Counted from the first letter of the stretch, positions 33,681 through 42,731 are shown. The stretch is 48,500 nucleotides of DNA from Clostridiaceae bacterium DTU079 (GCA_001512505.1 LFSC01000022.1:1-48500); one strand, 5' to 3'. The notes: generated from the sequence alone by a model not told the origin. A program made the numbers and translations.

Positions 33681-34089
33681 GGATGGAGAAAACTTAAGAA
33701 GAATACCGAAGTTTTGGGATGAGTGCAATGAGGACGGAACATGTGAAAATCTGCTTTCAATATCAAACGGAGGAAATCTGCTGGGTGTTTGCATAGACTT
33801 TGATCACGAAAAGGAAGAAATCACATATATGGTAGCTGTTGAAGACAAAGGTTATTCTAAAGACGGCTTTACTACCAGAGTGATTCCGGAAGCTACCTGG
33901 GCTGTGTTTACAGCTGTAGGCCCAATGCCCAACGCAATTCAGGAAGTGTGGAAAAAAATATTCCAGGAATGGTTCCCGGCCACAGGCTACGAACACGCAA
34001 AGGGACCTGAACTGGAAGTATATTTTGATGGTGATCCCGGCTCCGATGACTATCGCAGTGAAGTATGGATTCCGATTATTAAAAAATAG
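33628..34089 (+). CDS. GyrI-like effector-binding part of the same split regulator
   Basis: The 153 residues match the GyrI-like (AraC effector-binding) domain: KEFKIIGKALTVTTKDGENLRRIPKFWDEC, GNLLGVCIDFDHEKEEITYMVAVEDKG, VIPEATWAVFTAVGPMPNAIQEVWKKIFQEWFPATGYEHAKGPELEVY and WIPIIKK. In family members this follows the AraC HTH in one chain. The first codon GTG has a stop codon directly before it and no binding site, so it is unlikely to be made as an independent protein; the frame is +1 relative to the HTH part. Confidence 0.75.
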   Translation: MERKEFKIIGKALTVTTKDGENLRRIPKFWDECNEDGTCENLLSISNGGNLLGVCIDFDHEKEEITYMVAVEDKGYSKDGFTTRVIPEATWAVFTAVGPMPNAIQEVWKKIFQEWFPATGYEHAKGPELEVYFDGDPGSDDYRSEVWIPIIKK

Positions 34090-34138
34090 TATAATCTTTG
34101 AATAGTATAATCTTTGCAATTTATATAACGCAGAAAAA

Positions 34139-34179
34139 AGAAGCCCTGATTGAGCATTCCAAGCAGAGCTTCTTTTTTT
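34139..34179 (+). terminator. Rho-independent terminator after the AraC-type gene
   Basis: AGAAGC-C-CTG pairs with CAG-A-GCTTCT around a 15-base loop, then eight T's. Confidence 0.9.
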
Positions 34180-34269
34180 ACAAACTTTGGGATGATAAAA
34201 CTATGCTATTCATGTATAATTATTATATAGTAAAAGTTATATGCGATTTCCTGTCGATGGGGTGAGATC

Positions 34270-35082
34270 TTGAATAATGATTTTGAAAAGCAAATAGAAA
34301 ACCAATTGTTCGCTGAGCTAAACACAGGAAAAATAAAAACATACAGCGAAATGCAAAGGCGAAAAGCCGAACTAATGAATTTAAACTCAAGCAAAAGGAC
34401 TAAGACTCGAATAACAACCGATATAAAATCATTATTCAGAATCTTATTATTGGGTTGTTTTTTTCTATGTGTAATTATTATAATAAATCCTATTGCCAAG
34501 CTCAGACCCCCGGTAACTCAAACAGTCTACAACAACTTTAGTGCCAAAGACGATCCCACGCAAACGGACACCTTTGAAAAAGTATTTATAATAAGAAACG
34601 GATCGGATATTTGGTATATTACACCAATGGCCGAGTATAAAATTGCTGCAAAGGTTAAGAGCAAACACCGCATATTTTCTTTTCAGGATGCTGTGGCAGC
34701 AATAAGTAAATATGATCTGGCTTTAGCATGGGGTGATCTCATTGATCCCAAGTATGACAAATACATTAAATACTCTCAATCGGGAAGACAGTATCATGTT
34801 TCCTGCTCTAAAGACTGTCCCTTGAGTTTGAGTTATATAACCACACACTCTGCAAATACTCATATAATTGCTGCAAACAAACAAATCTTAAAAGGATTAA
34901 AGTATATTAAAACGAATGACATTATCTATATGGAAGGGCTTCTGGTAAATGCGGATATGTATAAAGAAAACAATACTTACACCTGGGAAACCAGCTTGGT
35001 CCGAAACGACAATTCTTATGACAGCGGCTGCGAAATACTGTATGTAAAAAAACTTCAGATCGGAAATAAAGTGTATCAATAA
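34270..35082 (+). CDS. membrane-anchored hypothetical protein, 270 aa
   Basis: A charged cytoplasmic N-terminus of about 55 residues is followed by one helix (ILLLGCFFLCVIIIINPI) and a C-terminal domain with DIWYITPMAEYKIAAKVKSK, DLALAWGDLIDPKYDKYIKY, HVSCSKDC, HIIAANKQILKGLKYIKTNDIIYMEGLLV and a CEILYVKKLQI end. The order 'WGD...N/K...KGLKxIKxNDxIYMxG' is like a family of unknown function in several bacterial groups; I do not know a role. The start TTG follows GGGGTGAG. It stands alone, convergent to yneA. Confidence 0.7.
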   Translation: MNNDFEKQIENQLFAELNTGKIKTYSEMQRRKAELMNLNSSKRTKTRITTDIKSLFRILLLGCFFLCVIIIINPIAKLRPPVTQTVYNNFSAKDDPTQTDTFEKVFIIRNGSDIWYITPMAEYKIAAKVKSKHRIFSFQDAVAAISKYDLALAWGDLIDPKYDKYIKYSQSGRQYHVSCSKDCPLSLSYITTHSANTHIIAANKQILKGLKYIKTNDIIYMEGLLVNADMYKENNTYTWETSLVRNDNSYDSGCEILYVKKLQIGNKVYQ

Positions 35083-35125
35083 TATAAACTTTTGGTCATG
35101 CTATATACATCAAATCATCCGGCAT

Positions 35126-35410
35126 TTACTCAATTATTACTTTTAGCTCCATGCCCTCAAATATATCACAGTTTTCAAGATTGTTTAAAACCATTACATC
35201 ATATATGTACTTTCTAATATCTCCCCGCTTGTTATACCTCTCTGCAATTCCCCATAAAGTATCCCCTCTTCTTACTAAAATAGTTTTATACTCCGGCTCT
35301 TTGTATCCGTAAGAACGGGTAGCATTGATAATAGTGCAAAAGCCTATCAGAACCACAGCAATAAATGTAAAAAACCGTTTTTTGTTTTTGAGAACATACC
35401 GTTTTTTCAT
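35126..35410 (-). CDS. yneA: YneA-like LysM cell-division suppressor
   Basis: Short membrane-anchored LysM protein (94 residues). The helix is at about 12-30 (FFTFIAVVLIGFCTIINA), with the LysM domain in TILVRRGDTLWGIAERYNKRGDIRKYIYDVMVLNNLENCDIFEGMELKVI. In B. subtilis, YneA sits beside lexA and stalls division during the SOS response; the same divergent place and two LexA boxes make this role very likely here. The promoter is nearly consensus (TTGACA, 17 bases, TATAAT at 35449-35477) with one LexA box in its spacer. The start follows GAGGGGAT. Confidence 0.88.
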   Translation of the reverse strand: MKKRYVLKNKKRFFTFIAVVLIGFCTIINATRSYGYKEPEYKTILVRRGDTLWGIAERYNKRGDIRKYIYDVMVLNNLENCDIFEGMELKVIIE

Positions 35411-35426
35411 ATAAATCCCCTCTATC

Positions 35427-35438
35427 GAACTAGTGTTC
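35427..35438. promoter_or_regulatory. LexA box (yneA, proximal)
   Basis: GAAC-TAGT-GTTC, a perfect Gram-positive SOS box (GAAC-N4-GTTC), just downstream of the yneA -10 box. Confidence 0.9.
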
Positions 35439-35448
35439 TATATGAGTT

Positions 35449-35477
35449 ATTATACAAGAACATATGTTCTGTGTCAA
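35449..35477 (-). promoter_or_regulatory. yneA promoter
   Basis: On the minus strand, TTGACA (35472-35477), 17 bases, TATAAT (35449-35454); the spacer contains a LexA box. Confidence 0.9.
35458..35469. promoter_or_regulatory. LexA box (yneA, distal)
   Basis: GAAC-ATAT-GTTC, a perfect SOS box, between the -35 and -10 of the yneA promoter. Confidence 0.9.
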
Positions 35478-35575
35478 CATATAATTTAAAAAAAATTAAG
35501 AGAACATTTCTTCACTTCTATTAATGCATTAAGAAACGAATTTATATAATGTATTAATAATTGTATTAATAAAAC

Positions 35576-35587
35576 GAACATTAGTTT
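35576..35587. promoter_or_regulatory. LexA box (lexA)
   Basis: GAAC-ATTA-GTTT, seven of eight positions; the wider context CGAAC...GTTTG is symmetrical. It touches the lexA -35 box. Confidence 0.75.
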
Positions 35588-35614
35588 GATTTTTTCATAT
35601 AATAATGTTATAAT
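35586..35614 (+). promoter_or_regulatory. lexA promoter
   Basis: TTGATT (35586-35591), 17 bases, TATAAT (35609-35614). Confidence 0.8.
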
Positions 35615-35687
35615 ACTTTTGACAGGATTAAATGCGTATGGATTTTTGGTAAAACATATAAATATTAACTTTTCCGGGGTGAAAAAA

Positions 35688-36332
35688 ATGCAAGATAAAA
35701 TAAACGAAAAGCAACAAAAGATTCTGGACTTTTTAAACGAACAGATTGAAAAAAACGGCTACCCTCCTTCTGTAAGGGAAATATGCAGTGCTGTAGGCTT
35801 TAAATCCACCTCAACGGTTCATGCTTATTTGGAAAAACTACGGAAGGAAGGCTTGATTAGCAAAGCTCCTTCAAAACCGAGAGCCCTCAGGGTTGTTGGC
35901 GGCGGGAAAAAGGACCGCAATGATTCCAAGCCGAAAGAATTTTATTCGGGTAAAGAGATGGTGGAAGTTCCTATAGTGGGAAAGGTTACGGCCGGGCAGC
36001 CCATACTTGCGGTAGAAAATATCGAGGATACATTTCCTTTACCTTTAGATTTTGTTCAAAACTCTTCAGTTTTCATGCTAAGGGTCAAGGGTGACAGTAT
36101 GGTGGAAGCCGGTATCCTTGACAACGACTATATCCTTATCAAACAGCAATCAACTGCAAATAACGGAGATATTGTTGTCGCACTGATAGAAGATGAAGCA
36201 ACGGTTAAGACATTTTATAAAGAAAACGGTTATGTCAGATTACAGCCGGAAAACAAATATTACGAACCCATTATCGTAAAAGACAATATATCCATCCTGG
36301 GAAAGGTAATAGGAGTCTTTAGAAAAATGTAA
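35688..36332 (+). CDS. lexA: SOS repressor LexA
   Basis: Represses DNA-damage genes and cuts itself when RecA is active. The 214 residues have an N-terminal winged HTH (REICSAVGFKSTSTVHAYLEKLRKEGLI), a cleavage site Ala102-Gly103 in GKVTAGQPI, and a catalytic pair of Ser137 (GDSMVEAG) and Lys174 (ATVKTF). I chose ATG at 35688, seven bases after GGGGTG; a longer frame upstream has no site. Its promoter overlaps a LexA box, so it is autoregulated, and the divergent yneA has two boxes. A terminator follows. Confidence 0.97.
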   Translation: MQDKINEKQQKILDFLNEQIEKNGYPPSVREICSAVGFKSTSTVHAYLEKLRKEGLISKAPSKPRALRVVGGGKKDRNDSKPKEFYSGKEMVEVPIVGKVTAGQPILAVENIEDTFPLPLDFVQNSSVFMLRVKGDSMVEAGILDNDYILIKQQSTANNGDIVVALIEDEATVKTFYKENGYVRLQPENKYYEPIIVKDNISILGKVIGVFRKM

Positions 36333-36348
36333 GGTATATTTAATTAAT

Positions 36349-36379
36349 AAGAGGCTACGTCATAAAACGTAAGCCTCTT
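36349..36379 (+). terminator. terminator after lexA
   Basis: AAGAGGCT-ACGT pairs with ACGT-AAGCCTCTT around a six-base loop, followed by TATAATTTGT. It also lies downstream of hfq on the other strand. Confidence 0.8.
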
Positions 36380-36452
36380 ATAATTTGTCACTCTCTTAAG
36401 AAGTAAATCTTTTAAAAAGAATACTTCATTTTATCGAATACTTTATTTTCGT

Positions 36453-36698
36453 TTATTGTTCATTCCTGTTATCATTGAAAATTAAGTTTACAAGCTTCAT
36501 CGGGCTTATGGTTGAAATTGCATGCTTGTAGATAAGCTGTTGTCTTCCTTCGCTATCCAAAACAACGGTAAAGTTATCGAAACCTTTTACCATGCCCTTT
36601 AATTGAAAACCATTGGTAAGATAAATTGTAACCGGAATATGCTCTTTTCTTACTTGATTCAAAAAGACGTCTTGTAAATTAATATTGTTTTTAACCAC
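36453..36698 (-). CDS. hfq: RNA chaperone Hfq
   Basis: An 81-residue Sm-like protein that pairs small RNAs with mRNAs. The Sm1 part is [46 protein letters not shown] and the Sm2 part [12 protein letters not shown] (YKHA is the Hfq hallmark). I chose GTG at 36698, seven bases after GAGGAGG; the longer frame is the basic tail read of the leader. It is the last gene of the ylbF-like, mutS, mutL, miaA, hfq operon, an order common in Firmicutes. Confidence 0.95.
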   Translation of the reverse strand: MVKNNINLQDVFLNQVRKEHIPVTIYLTNGFQLKGMVKGFDNFTVVLDSEGRQQLIYKHAISTISPMKLVNLIFNDNRNEQ

Positions 36699-36821
36699 AG
36701 ATAATCCTCCTCTATTTCTCTCTTTTTTTTCTTCTTTATTTTTAACAAACATTTAATTTCAGATATGAACTTAAGGATCATTTATAAAAGGACTACTCTA
36801 TAATACCCTATTGCTTATATT

Positions 36822-37763
36822 CTATAAGAAAATACCATAAGTTGCAAGATGATATTTAATATTTTTTAATATTTTTTCTTGAGTTGCTAACTCATCCATA
36901 TTTATCCAATATACATCTTCGAGCCTTTTAAACCAGGTTATCTGACGTTTTGCATACCGTCTGGTATCCCGTTTTAAAATCTCTATGGCCTCATCCAAAG
37001 TAATCTCGTTTCTTAAATACGCCAGTATTTCCTTATAGCCCAGTCCCTGCATTGCAATTGTACTTTTATCATACCCCATTTCCACAAGCTTTTTTACTTC
37101 TTCCACCAAGCCGTTTTCGATCATCCGGTCCACCCTTTTGTTAATCCTGTCATAAAGCTTTTGTCTGTCCATGGTGATGCCTATAATTATAAAATTATAT
37201 TCCGGCGGAATTCGCCTCGACTCCTCCTGGTGAACGGAAATCGGCTTGTTGGTATGGGTATATACCTCTATTGCACGTATAACCCTTTTAACATTATTCT
37301 TATGTATTCGCTCCGCTGCTACAGGATCAATTTCTTTGAGCATATTGTGGACATATTCGTTGCCTTTTTCCATAGCCTCCTTTGCAAGTTTATTCCTCAG
37401 CTCCCAATCACATATTGTATCGGAAAACTCAAAGTTATATATTAGTGAATTTATATAAAGTCCTGTTCCTCCCGCTACAATGGGAACCTTGCCCTTATTT
37501 ATTATTTCTTTGATATACTTTAAAGAAAGCTCTTTAAATCTGGCAACACTAAACTCCTCATCCGGATATACTTCATCAATAAGGTAATGCTTTATGCCTT
37601 CTCTCTCTTTTTCATCAGGCTTGGCAGTACCTATATCCATATATTTATATATCTGCATTGAATCTGCAGAAATAATTTCACCGTTAATTAATTTGGCAAG
37701 CTCTATTGAAAGCTTCGTTTTTCCTGACGCCGTCGGACCGATTATCACAATTACATTATCCAA
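36822..37763 (-). CDS. miaA: tRNA dimethylallyltransferase
   Basis: Adds the dimethylallyl group to A37 of tRNAs reading U-starting codons. The 313 residues begin with a P-loop (VIIGPTASGKTKLSIELAK) and contain ISADSMQIYKYMDIGTAKP, the GGTGLYINSL motif, the NVKRVIRAIEVYTHT helix, and the C-terminal YAKRQITWFKRLEDVYWI. The start TTG at 37763 is six bases after GGAGGG. The mutL stop codon is 40 bases upstream, so they share a transcript, with hfq downstream. Confidence 0.95.
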   Translation of the reverse strand: MDNVIVIIGPTASGKTKLSIELAKLINGEIISADSMQIYKYMDIGTAKPDEKEREGIKHYLIDEVYPDEEFSVARFKELSLKYIKEIINKGKVPIVAGGTGLYINSLIYNFEFSDTICDWELRNKLAKEAMEKGNEYVHNMLKEIDPVAAERIHKNNVKRVIRAIEVYTHTNKPISVHQEESRRIPPEYNFIIIGITMDRQKLYDRINKRVDRMIENGLVEEVKKLVEMGYDKSTIAMQGLGYKEILAYLRNEITLDEAIEILKRDTRRYAKRQITWFKRLEDVYWINMDELATQEKILKNIKYHLATYGIFL

Positions 37764-37803
37764 TTTTACCCTCCGATTTAATTCTAAATCATTGAAATAT
37801 AAA

Positions 37804-39999
37804 TTACAGTACCCGCTTAAACATCTTTTCAAATTCATGCCGGGTTATCTTTATAATTGTAGGCCGTCCGTGGGGACAAGTATAAGGGTTTTCAAGCATT
37901 TCAAGCTTTTCGAGAAGTCCTTTTATCTCTTTTTCATCAAGTCTTTTGTTCGCTTTAATGGCAGACTTGCATGCTATTTGGTATAGGACTTCTTCCTCAA
38001 TAATGCCGTCAATTTTGTTTCCCTTTGACATTAAAAAGTCAACGGTCTGCAAAAACGTTTCCTTTATACCGTCACCGTCATCAATACCCACCGGTACGGA
38101 ACGCAATACAATAGAATTATTTCCAAAGCTTTCAAAATTAAAACCTAATTTATTTAATAAATCTTTTTCTTCCTCAATAAAACCTATTTCCTGGTTTGTA
38201 AGCTCAACAACCACCGAGGCCAGCAAATACTGCGCCAGGTTTTCTTTTTTTGAGTATTTTACCTTTAGATTTTCAAACATTATTCTTTCATGGGCGGCAT
38301 GCTGGTCAATAAGAATGAGGTTTTCACCTTTTTGCAGCAATATGTATGTTGAAAAGGCCTGCCCGATTATTATGGCATCTTGGAAAATAGGCTCAGAAGT
38401 CTCTTTAAAATCGTCTCCTTTTCCAATATCCTTTTCTTCAATATCCCGGTGCGATAAATCCCCGTTTTTAACCTCACCACCGGGTAAATTTGAGTCTTTT
38501 GAATCCCTATTCGGCAAATCTTCTCCCGGTAAATTCTCTTTTGCTATACCTTTGCCCGATAAAACTTCTTTGGCTATTCCTTCGCCCGATAAATCTTTTT
38601 TAGCTATTCCTTCACCCGCTAAATCCTCTTTCGCTAAACCCTTGCCCAGGGAAGCTTTGCTTTTTACATCCTCGGCCAATAAACCTTTTTTTCCGTTATC
38701 AACGCTTTTAATATTATTGTCCGATAAATCTTCGATTATTATGTTTTTTTCAAAGGCATTGCCGTCCTTAGAATTATTAGCCGGCACAACCTCGGGTTTT
38801 TGATTTTTATATGGATCACCCAAATCTTTTTCAAATGTATCCCTTTTTCCCAAATTACTTTCGGTTACCTTTTTAGTAGGCTCAATACTCTCTTTTTTAC
38901 CGGTTACATTATCTAATTTCTGTTGTACAAACTCAAACTTTGACTTTGAGTTTTCCTCAAACTTAAAGTAATTTTTTCTATCCTCTCGAATTTCAATATT
39001 TCGAACTTGGGACTTTCCTAAAAGGGTATTGTTTATGGCATGGTAAACAGCCCTGAAAATATCCTGTTCATCCGAAAATCGTACCTCGGTTTTTGTGGGA
39101 TGCACATTGACATCCACCAGCATTGGATTCAATTCTATATATAGCACAATAAAAGCATGCTTATTCTTTAAAAGAAAGGTTTTATACGCCTCATCGATAG
39201 CCGATGATATAACCTTGTTTTTTATGTAACGTCCGTTTAAATAGATGGACTGATAGTTTCTGTTTGATCTTGCAATTTCGGGCCTTCCCGCATATCCTTT
39301 GATTTTTATCTTCTCATCGCTATAAGAAATCTCCATACAATCCCTGGCGATATCCTTGCCGTAGAGGCTGAATATGGTGCTGAGAAGATCGTTATTACCC
39401 GGGGTATGAATAACCGTGGTTCTGTTGTTTATAAGCTTAAAGGAAATATGCGGATTTCCCAGGGCAATTCTTCCGACAATATCGGATACATATCCTGCCT
39501 CCGTGGAATCCTTCTTTAAAAACTTGAACCTGGCAGGGGTATTGTAAAAAAGCTCTCTAACTATAAAGGTAGTTCCCACAGGACAGCCAACCTGTCCCGA
39601 CTCTATTAAAGTACCTCCTCTTAGCTTCACATACCTTCCATAGGTGTTTTTAGCCTGTCTTGAAGTCAGCTCAACGGTTGAAACCGATGCGATACTGGCA
39701 AGAGCCTCTCCTCTAAAACCAAGGGTGGTAATGGCCTCCAAGTCACTGGCTTTCCTTATCTTGCTGGTAGAATGCCGCTCAAAAGCGATTTCCATATCAT
39801 CCTCTTCAAAACCGGAGCCGTTGTCAACCACCTTTATTAAGGAGATGCCACCATTGTTTATTTCCACTGAAATGCTGGTACTGCCCGCATCAATGGAGTT
39901 TTCAACAAGCTCCTTCACAACCGAAGCTGGCCTTTCCACCACTTCACCTGCAGCAATCTGATTGGATGTATTTTCATCGAGTATAACTATCTTTCCCAT
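37804..39999 (-). CDS. mutL: DNA mismatch repair protein MutL
   Basis: Couples mismatch recognition by MutS to strand cutting. The N-terminal GHKL ATPase has ELVENSIDAG, DNGSGF, GFRGEALASI and the KFLKKDSTE block. The C-terminal part has the endonuclease motif DQHAAHERIMFE near residue 564 plus ACKSAIKANKRLDEKEI and CPHGRPTIIKI, so this MutL nicks DNA itself, as expected where no MutH exists. At 731 residues it is longer than usual: the linker (about 340-540) is enlarged and holds a 10-residue repeat (see the repeat entry). It lies 92 bases after mutS. Confidence 0.96.
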   Translation of the reverse strand: MGKIVILDENTSNQIAAGEVVERPASVVKELVENSIDAGSTSISVEINNGGISLIKVVDNGSGFEEDDMEIAFERHSTSKIRKASDLEAITTLGFRGEALASIASVSTVELTSRQAKNTYGRYVKLRGGTLIESGQVGCPVGTTFIVRELFYNTPARFKFLKKDSTEAGYVSDIVGRIALGNPHISFKLINNRTTVIHTPGNNDLLSTIFSLYGKDIARDCMEISYSDEKIKIKGYAGRPEIARSNRNYQSIYLNGRYIKNKVISSAIDEAYKTFLLKNKHAFIVLYIELNPMLVDVNVHPTKTEVRFSDEQDIFRAVYHAINNTLLGKSQVRNIEIREDRKNYFKFEENSKSKFEFVQQKLDNVTGKKESIEPTKKVTESNLGKRDTFEKDLGDPYKNQKPEVVPANNSKDGNAFEKNIIIEDLSDNNIKSVDNGKKGLLAEDVKSKASLGKGLAKEDLAGEGIAKKDLSGEGIAKEVLSGKGIAKENLPGEDLPNRDSKDSNLPGGEVKNGDLSHRDIEEKDIGKGDDFKETSEPIFQDAIIIGQAFSTYILLQKGENLILIDQHAAHERIMFENLKVKYSKKENLAQYLLASVVVELTNQEIGFIEEEKDLLNKLGFNFESFGNNSIVLRSVPVGIDDGDGIKETFLQTVDFLMSKGNKIDGIIEEEVLYQIACKSAIKANKRLDEKEIKGLLEKLEMLENPYTCPHGRPTIIKITRHEFEKMFKRVL
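38521..38640 (-). repeat. 30-nt tandem repeat inside the mutL linker
   Basis: Four units of exactly 30 nt (38521, 38551, 38581, 38611) with flanking decayed units. Each encodes ten residues of the type AKE-x-LxGxGI (for example IAKKDLSGEG, IAKEVLSGKG, IAKENLPGED). Frame is kept. Confidence 0.85.
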
Positions 40000-40091
40000 A
40001 TGCTACTCCTTATACTTATGTGAAGAAAAATGATGATAATTTACAGGCTACGACTTTTAAAAACTTGGTTTAAACATTTTCCCTCACTTCA

Positions 40092-42704
40092 TCAATTCTT
40101 AATCTTCTTTTGTAGAGTATAGAGCACGTTCAGGGCATCTAACGGCGTAAGAGTGGAAATATCAATGCCTCTTATCTCATTTAAAACTTCGTCGCAGCTT
40201 CTTTGCTCCGCATTAAAGGCAAACACGTCAATCTGGCCTTCTATTGGCTTTCCGCCTCTTTTTGCCCGGTTCCCCTTCTTTGTAATATCCGCATCCTTAA
40301 GCTCCCTCAAAAGCTCCTTTGCCCTTCCGATAACCTTGTCCGGTACACCGGCAAGCTTTGCCACCTGGATTCCGTAACTGTTATTTGCTCCGCCTCTTAA
40401 TATCTTTCTTAAGAAAACAATATCTTCTCCCTTTTCCTCCACCGATATGCAATAGTTTTTCACACCGTCCATTTTCTCCTCCAGCTCGGTCAGTTCGTGG
40501 TAGTGGGTGGCAAAAAGGGTTCTCGCTCCGATTTTTTCAGATATAAACTCAATGACTGCCCATGCAATACTCAAACCGTCGTAAGTGCTGGTGCCTCTTC
40601 CGATTTCGTCAAGAATCAATAGGCTTTTTTGGGTGGCATTGTTCAATATATTTGCCACTTCGGACATTTCCACCATAAAGGTACTCTGTCCTGCTGCCAG
40701 GTCATCCGATGCACCGACCCTGGTGAATATCCTGTCTGCAATGCCAATTCGTGCACTCTTGGCAGGAACAAAGCTCCCTATCTGTGCCATAAGCACAATT
40801 AATGCAACCTGCCTCATATATGTGGATTTACCGGCCATATTGGGTCCGGTTATAATCGCAATTTGGTCCTCTCCCAAGTTAAGACGGGTATCATTGGGCA
40901 CAAAAGCCTCCTGCCCCGTCATTTTCTCAACCACCGGGTGCCTTCCGTCAACAATTTCTATTTCATCGCCCTCCGTCACCTCAGGCATGACATAGGACTC
41001 CCGGTCCGCCACCTCAGCCAGCGAACACAATGCATCTATTCTCGAAAGACTCATAGCTGTGCGCTTCAACCTGTCTATTTCCTTTGCAACCCTGCTTCTC
41101 ACATCAACAAATACCTGGTACTCCAGCTCGACAAGCTTGTCCTCCGCGCCCAAAACAGTCTCTTCTATTTCTTTTAATTCCTGAGTAATATACCTTTCAC
41201 AGTTTGCCAGGGTCTGCTTTCTTATATAATGTTCCGGAACCTGGGAATAGTTGGATTTCGTTACTTCTATATAATAACCGAAAACCTTATTGAATCCCAC
41301 CTTCAAATTCTTTATTCCGGTTCGCTCCCTCTCCTTGTTTTCCAGTTCTATAATCCATTTCTTGCCGTTTTTTGACGCACTTTTTAGCCTATCAATTTCC
41401 TCATTAAAGCCCTCTTTAATGATTCCTCCGTCTCTTACGGAAACGGGAGGTTCGTCAATGATGGCCTTGTCGATAAGCTCATAGATATCGGTGAGGGTAT
41501 CGAGTTCATTAAAGCTGAGCACATTAAGGCTTGCCTCAAAATCCTTTATAAGGTCCTTTATATAAGGAATCTGCCCTAAAGAGCATTTAATGGACACAAG
41601 ATCACGGCCGTTGGCGGAACCCAAAATTACCTTGCTCATCAGCCTTTCAATATCGTAAACCGCCTTTAATAGCTCCCTTATCTCCATTCGCACCATAAAC
41701 TTTTCTTTAAATTCACTTACGGCCTCAAGCCTGTCCTTTATGTCGTGAAGGTTTATAAGGGGCTGCTCAATCCATTTTCGCAAGGTACGTCCGCCCATAG
41801 AGGTCATGGTCCTGTCCAAAACCCAAAGCAATGAGCCTTTCCTGCTTTTTTCCCTCATGGTTTCGGTAAGCTCAAGATTTCTTCTGGTGGAGAGGTCCAA
41901 AACCATGTACTCCTCAATTTTATAAGTATTGAAGTTTTGAATATGGCTAAGGCTCACCTTCTGCGTCTGCTCAAGATACTCCAAAAGCGCTCCCGAAGCA
42001 TTTATATAAAGGTCGAAGGTGTTTTCCTCCATCACAAAATCCTTAAAATAGCTCTTAACTTTATTGAGGGAAAAATCCCTATCAAAGAAATTATCCTCTA
42101 TTTTTGAAAAATATACGTTAAATCTTTTTTTAATAACCGAAGTAATTGCTTCATCATGAAAAAACTCACCGTTTACCACTATTTCAGAAGGTGAGAATTT
42201 TGCAATTTCATCCATTAACTTATTAAAGGTATTTCCAAAGGTAATACCGGTGGACAAAAAATCCCCTGTAGAAAGGTCCACAAAGGCAATACCGTAAAAG
42301 TTTTTGTTTTTGTATATGGACATAAGGTAGTTGTTTTTCTTTTCGTCAAGCATGGAGGATTCCGTCACCGTACCGGGAGTAACAACTCTTATAACCTCCC
42401 TCTTTACCAGCCCTTTTGCCAGGGCAGGATCCTCCACCTGCTCACAGATCGCCACCTTATAGCCTTTGCTTATAAGCTTCGATATGTAAGACTCCGAAGA
42501 ATGAAAAGGAACCCCACACATAGGAGCCCTTTCTTCAAGACCGCAATCTCTCCCCGTAAGTGTTATCTCAAGTTCTCTTGATGCCGTCTCGGCATCGGAG
42601 AAAAACATTTCATAAAAGTCTCCCAGCCTGAAAAAAAGGATACAGTCATTGTACTGTTCCTTTATTTCCAGATACTGTTGCATCATCGGTGTCAAATTAG
42701 CCAT
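40092..42704 (-). CDS. mutS: DNA mismatch repair protein MutS
   Basis: Recognises mispaired bases and starts repair. The 870 residues begin with the mismatch-binding domain including GDFYEMFFSDAETASRELEITLTGRDCGLEERAPMCGVP (the F-x-E motif is in FYEMF). The lever and clamp domains follow, then the ATPase: Walker A GPNMAGKSTYMRQ near residue 620, Walker B LLILDEIGRGTSTYDGLSIAWA, and ATHYHELTELE. The C-terminal helix-turn-helix and tail complete it. Length and order are normal. It starts 27 bases after the YlbF-like gene in the operon. Confidence 0.97.
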   Translation of the reverse strand: MANLTPMMQQYLEIKEQYNDCILFFRLGDFYEMFFSDAETASRELEITLTGRDCGLEERAPMCGVPFHSSESYISKLISKGYKVAICEQVEDPALAKGLVKREVIRVVTPGTVTESSMLDEKKNNYLMSIYKNKNFYGIAFVDLSTGDFLSTGITFGNTFNKLMDEIAKFSPSEIVVNGEFFHDEAITSVIKKRFNVYFSKIEDNFFDRDFSLNKVKSYFKDFVMEENTFDLYINASGALLEYLEQTQKVSLSHIQNFNTYKIEEYMVLDLSTRRNLELTETMREKSRKGSLLWVLDRTMTSMGGRTLRKWIEQPLINLHDIKDRLEAVSEFKEKFMVRMEIRELLKAVYDIERLMSKVILGSANGRDLVSIKCSLGQIPYIKDLIKDFEASLNVLSFNELDTLTDIYELIDKAIIDEPPVSVRDGGIIKEGFNEEIDRLKSASKNGKKWIIELENKERERTGIKNLKVGFNKVFGYYIEVTKSNYSQVPEHYIRKQTLANCERYITQELKEIEETVLGAEDKLVELEYQVFVDVRSRVAKEIDRLKRTAMSLSRIDALCSLAEVADRESYVMPEVTEGDEIEIVDGRHPVVEKMTGQEAFVPNDTRLNLGEDQIAIITGPNMAGKSTYMRQVALIVLMAQIGSFVPAKSARIGIADRIFTRVGASDDLAAGQSTFMVEMSEVANILNNATQKSLLILDEIGRGTSTYDGLSIAWAVIEFISEKIGARTLFATHYHELTELEEKMDGVKNYCISVEEKGEDIVFLRKILRGGANNSYGIQVAKLAGVPDKVIGRAKELLRELKDADITKKGNRAKRGGKPIEGQIDVFAFNAEQRSCDEVLNEIRGIDISTLTPLDALNVLYTLQKKIKN

Positions 42705-42731
42705 TTTACTTCCCTCACGTACAAATTAATA

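Noticed and set aside
36380-36452. Terminator for hfq in the repeat GAATACTT...GAATACTT
   Set aside because: The two GAATACTT copies are direct, not inverted, so they cannot form a hairpin; the lexA terminator may serve both strands instead.
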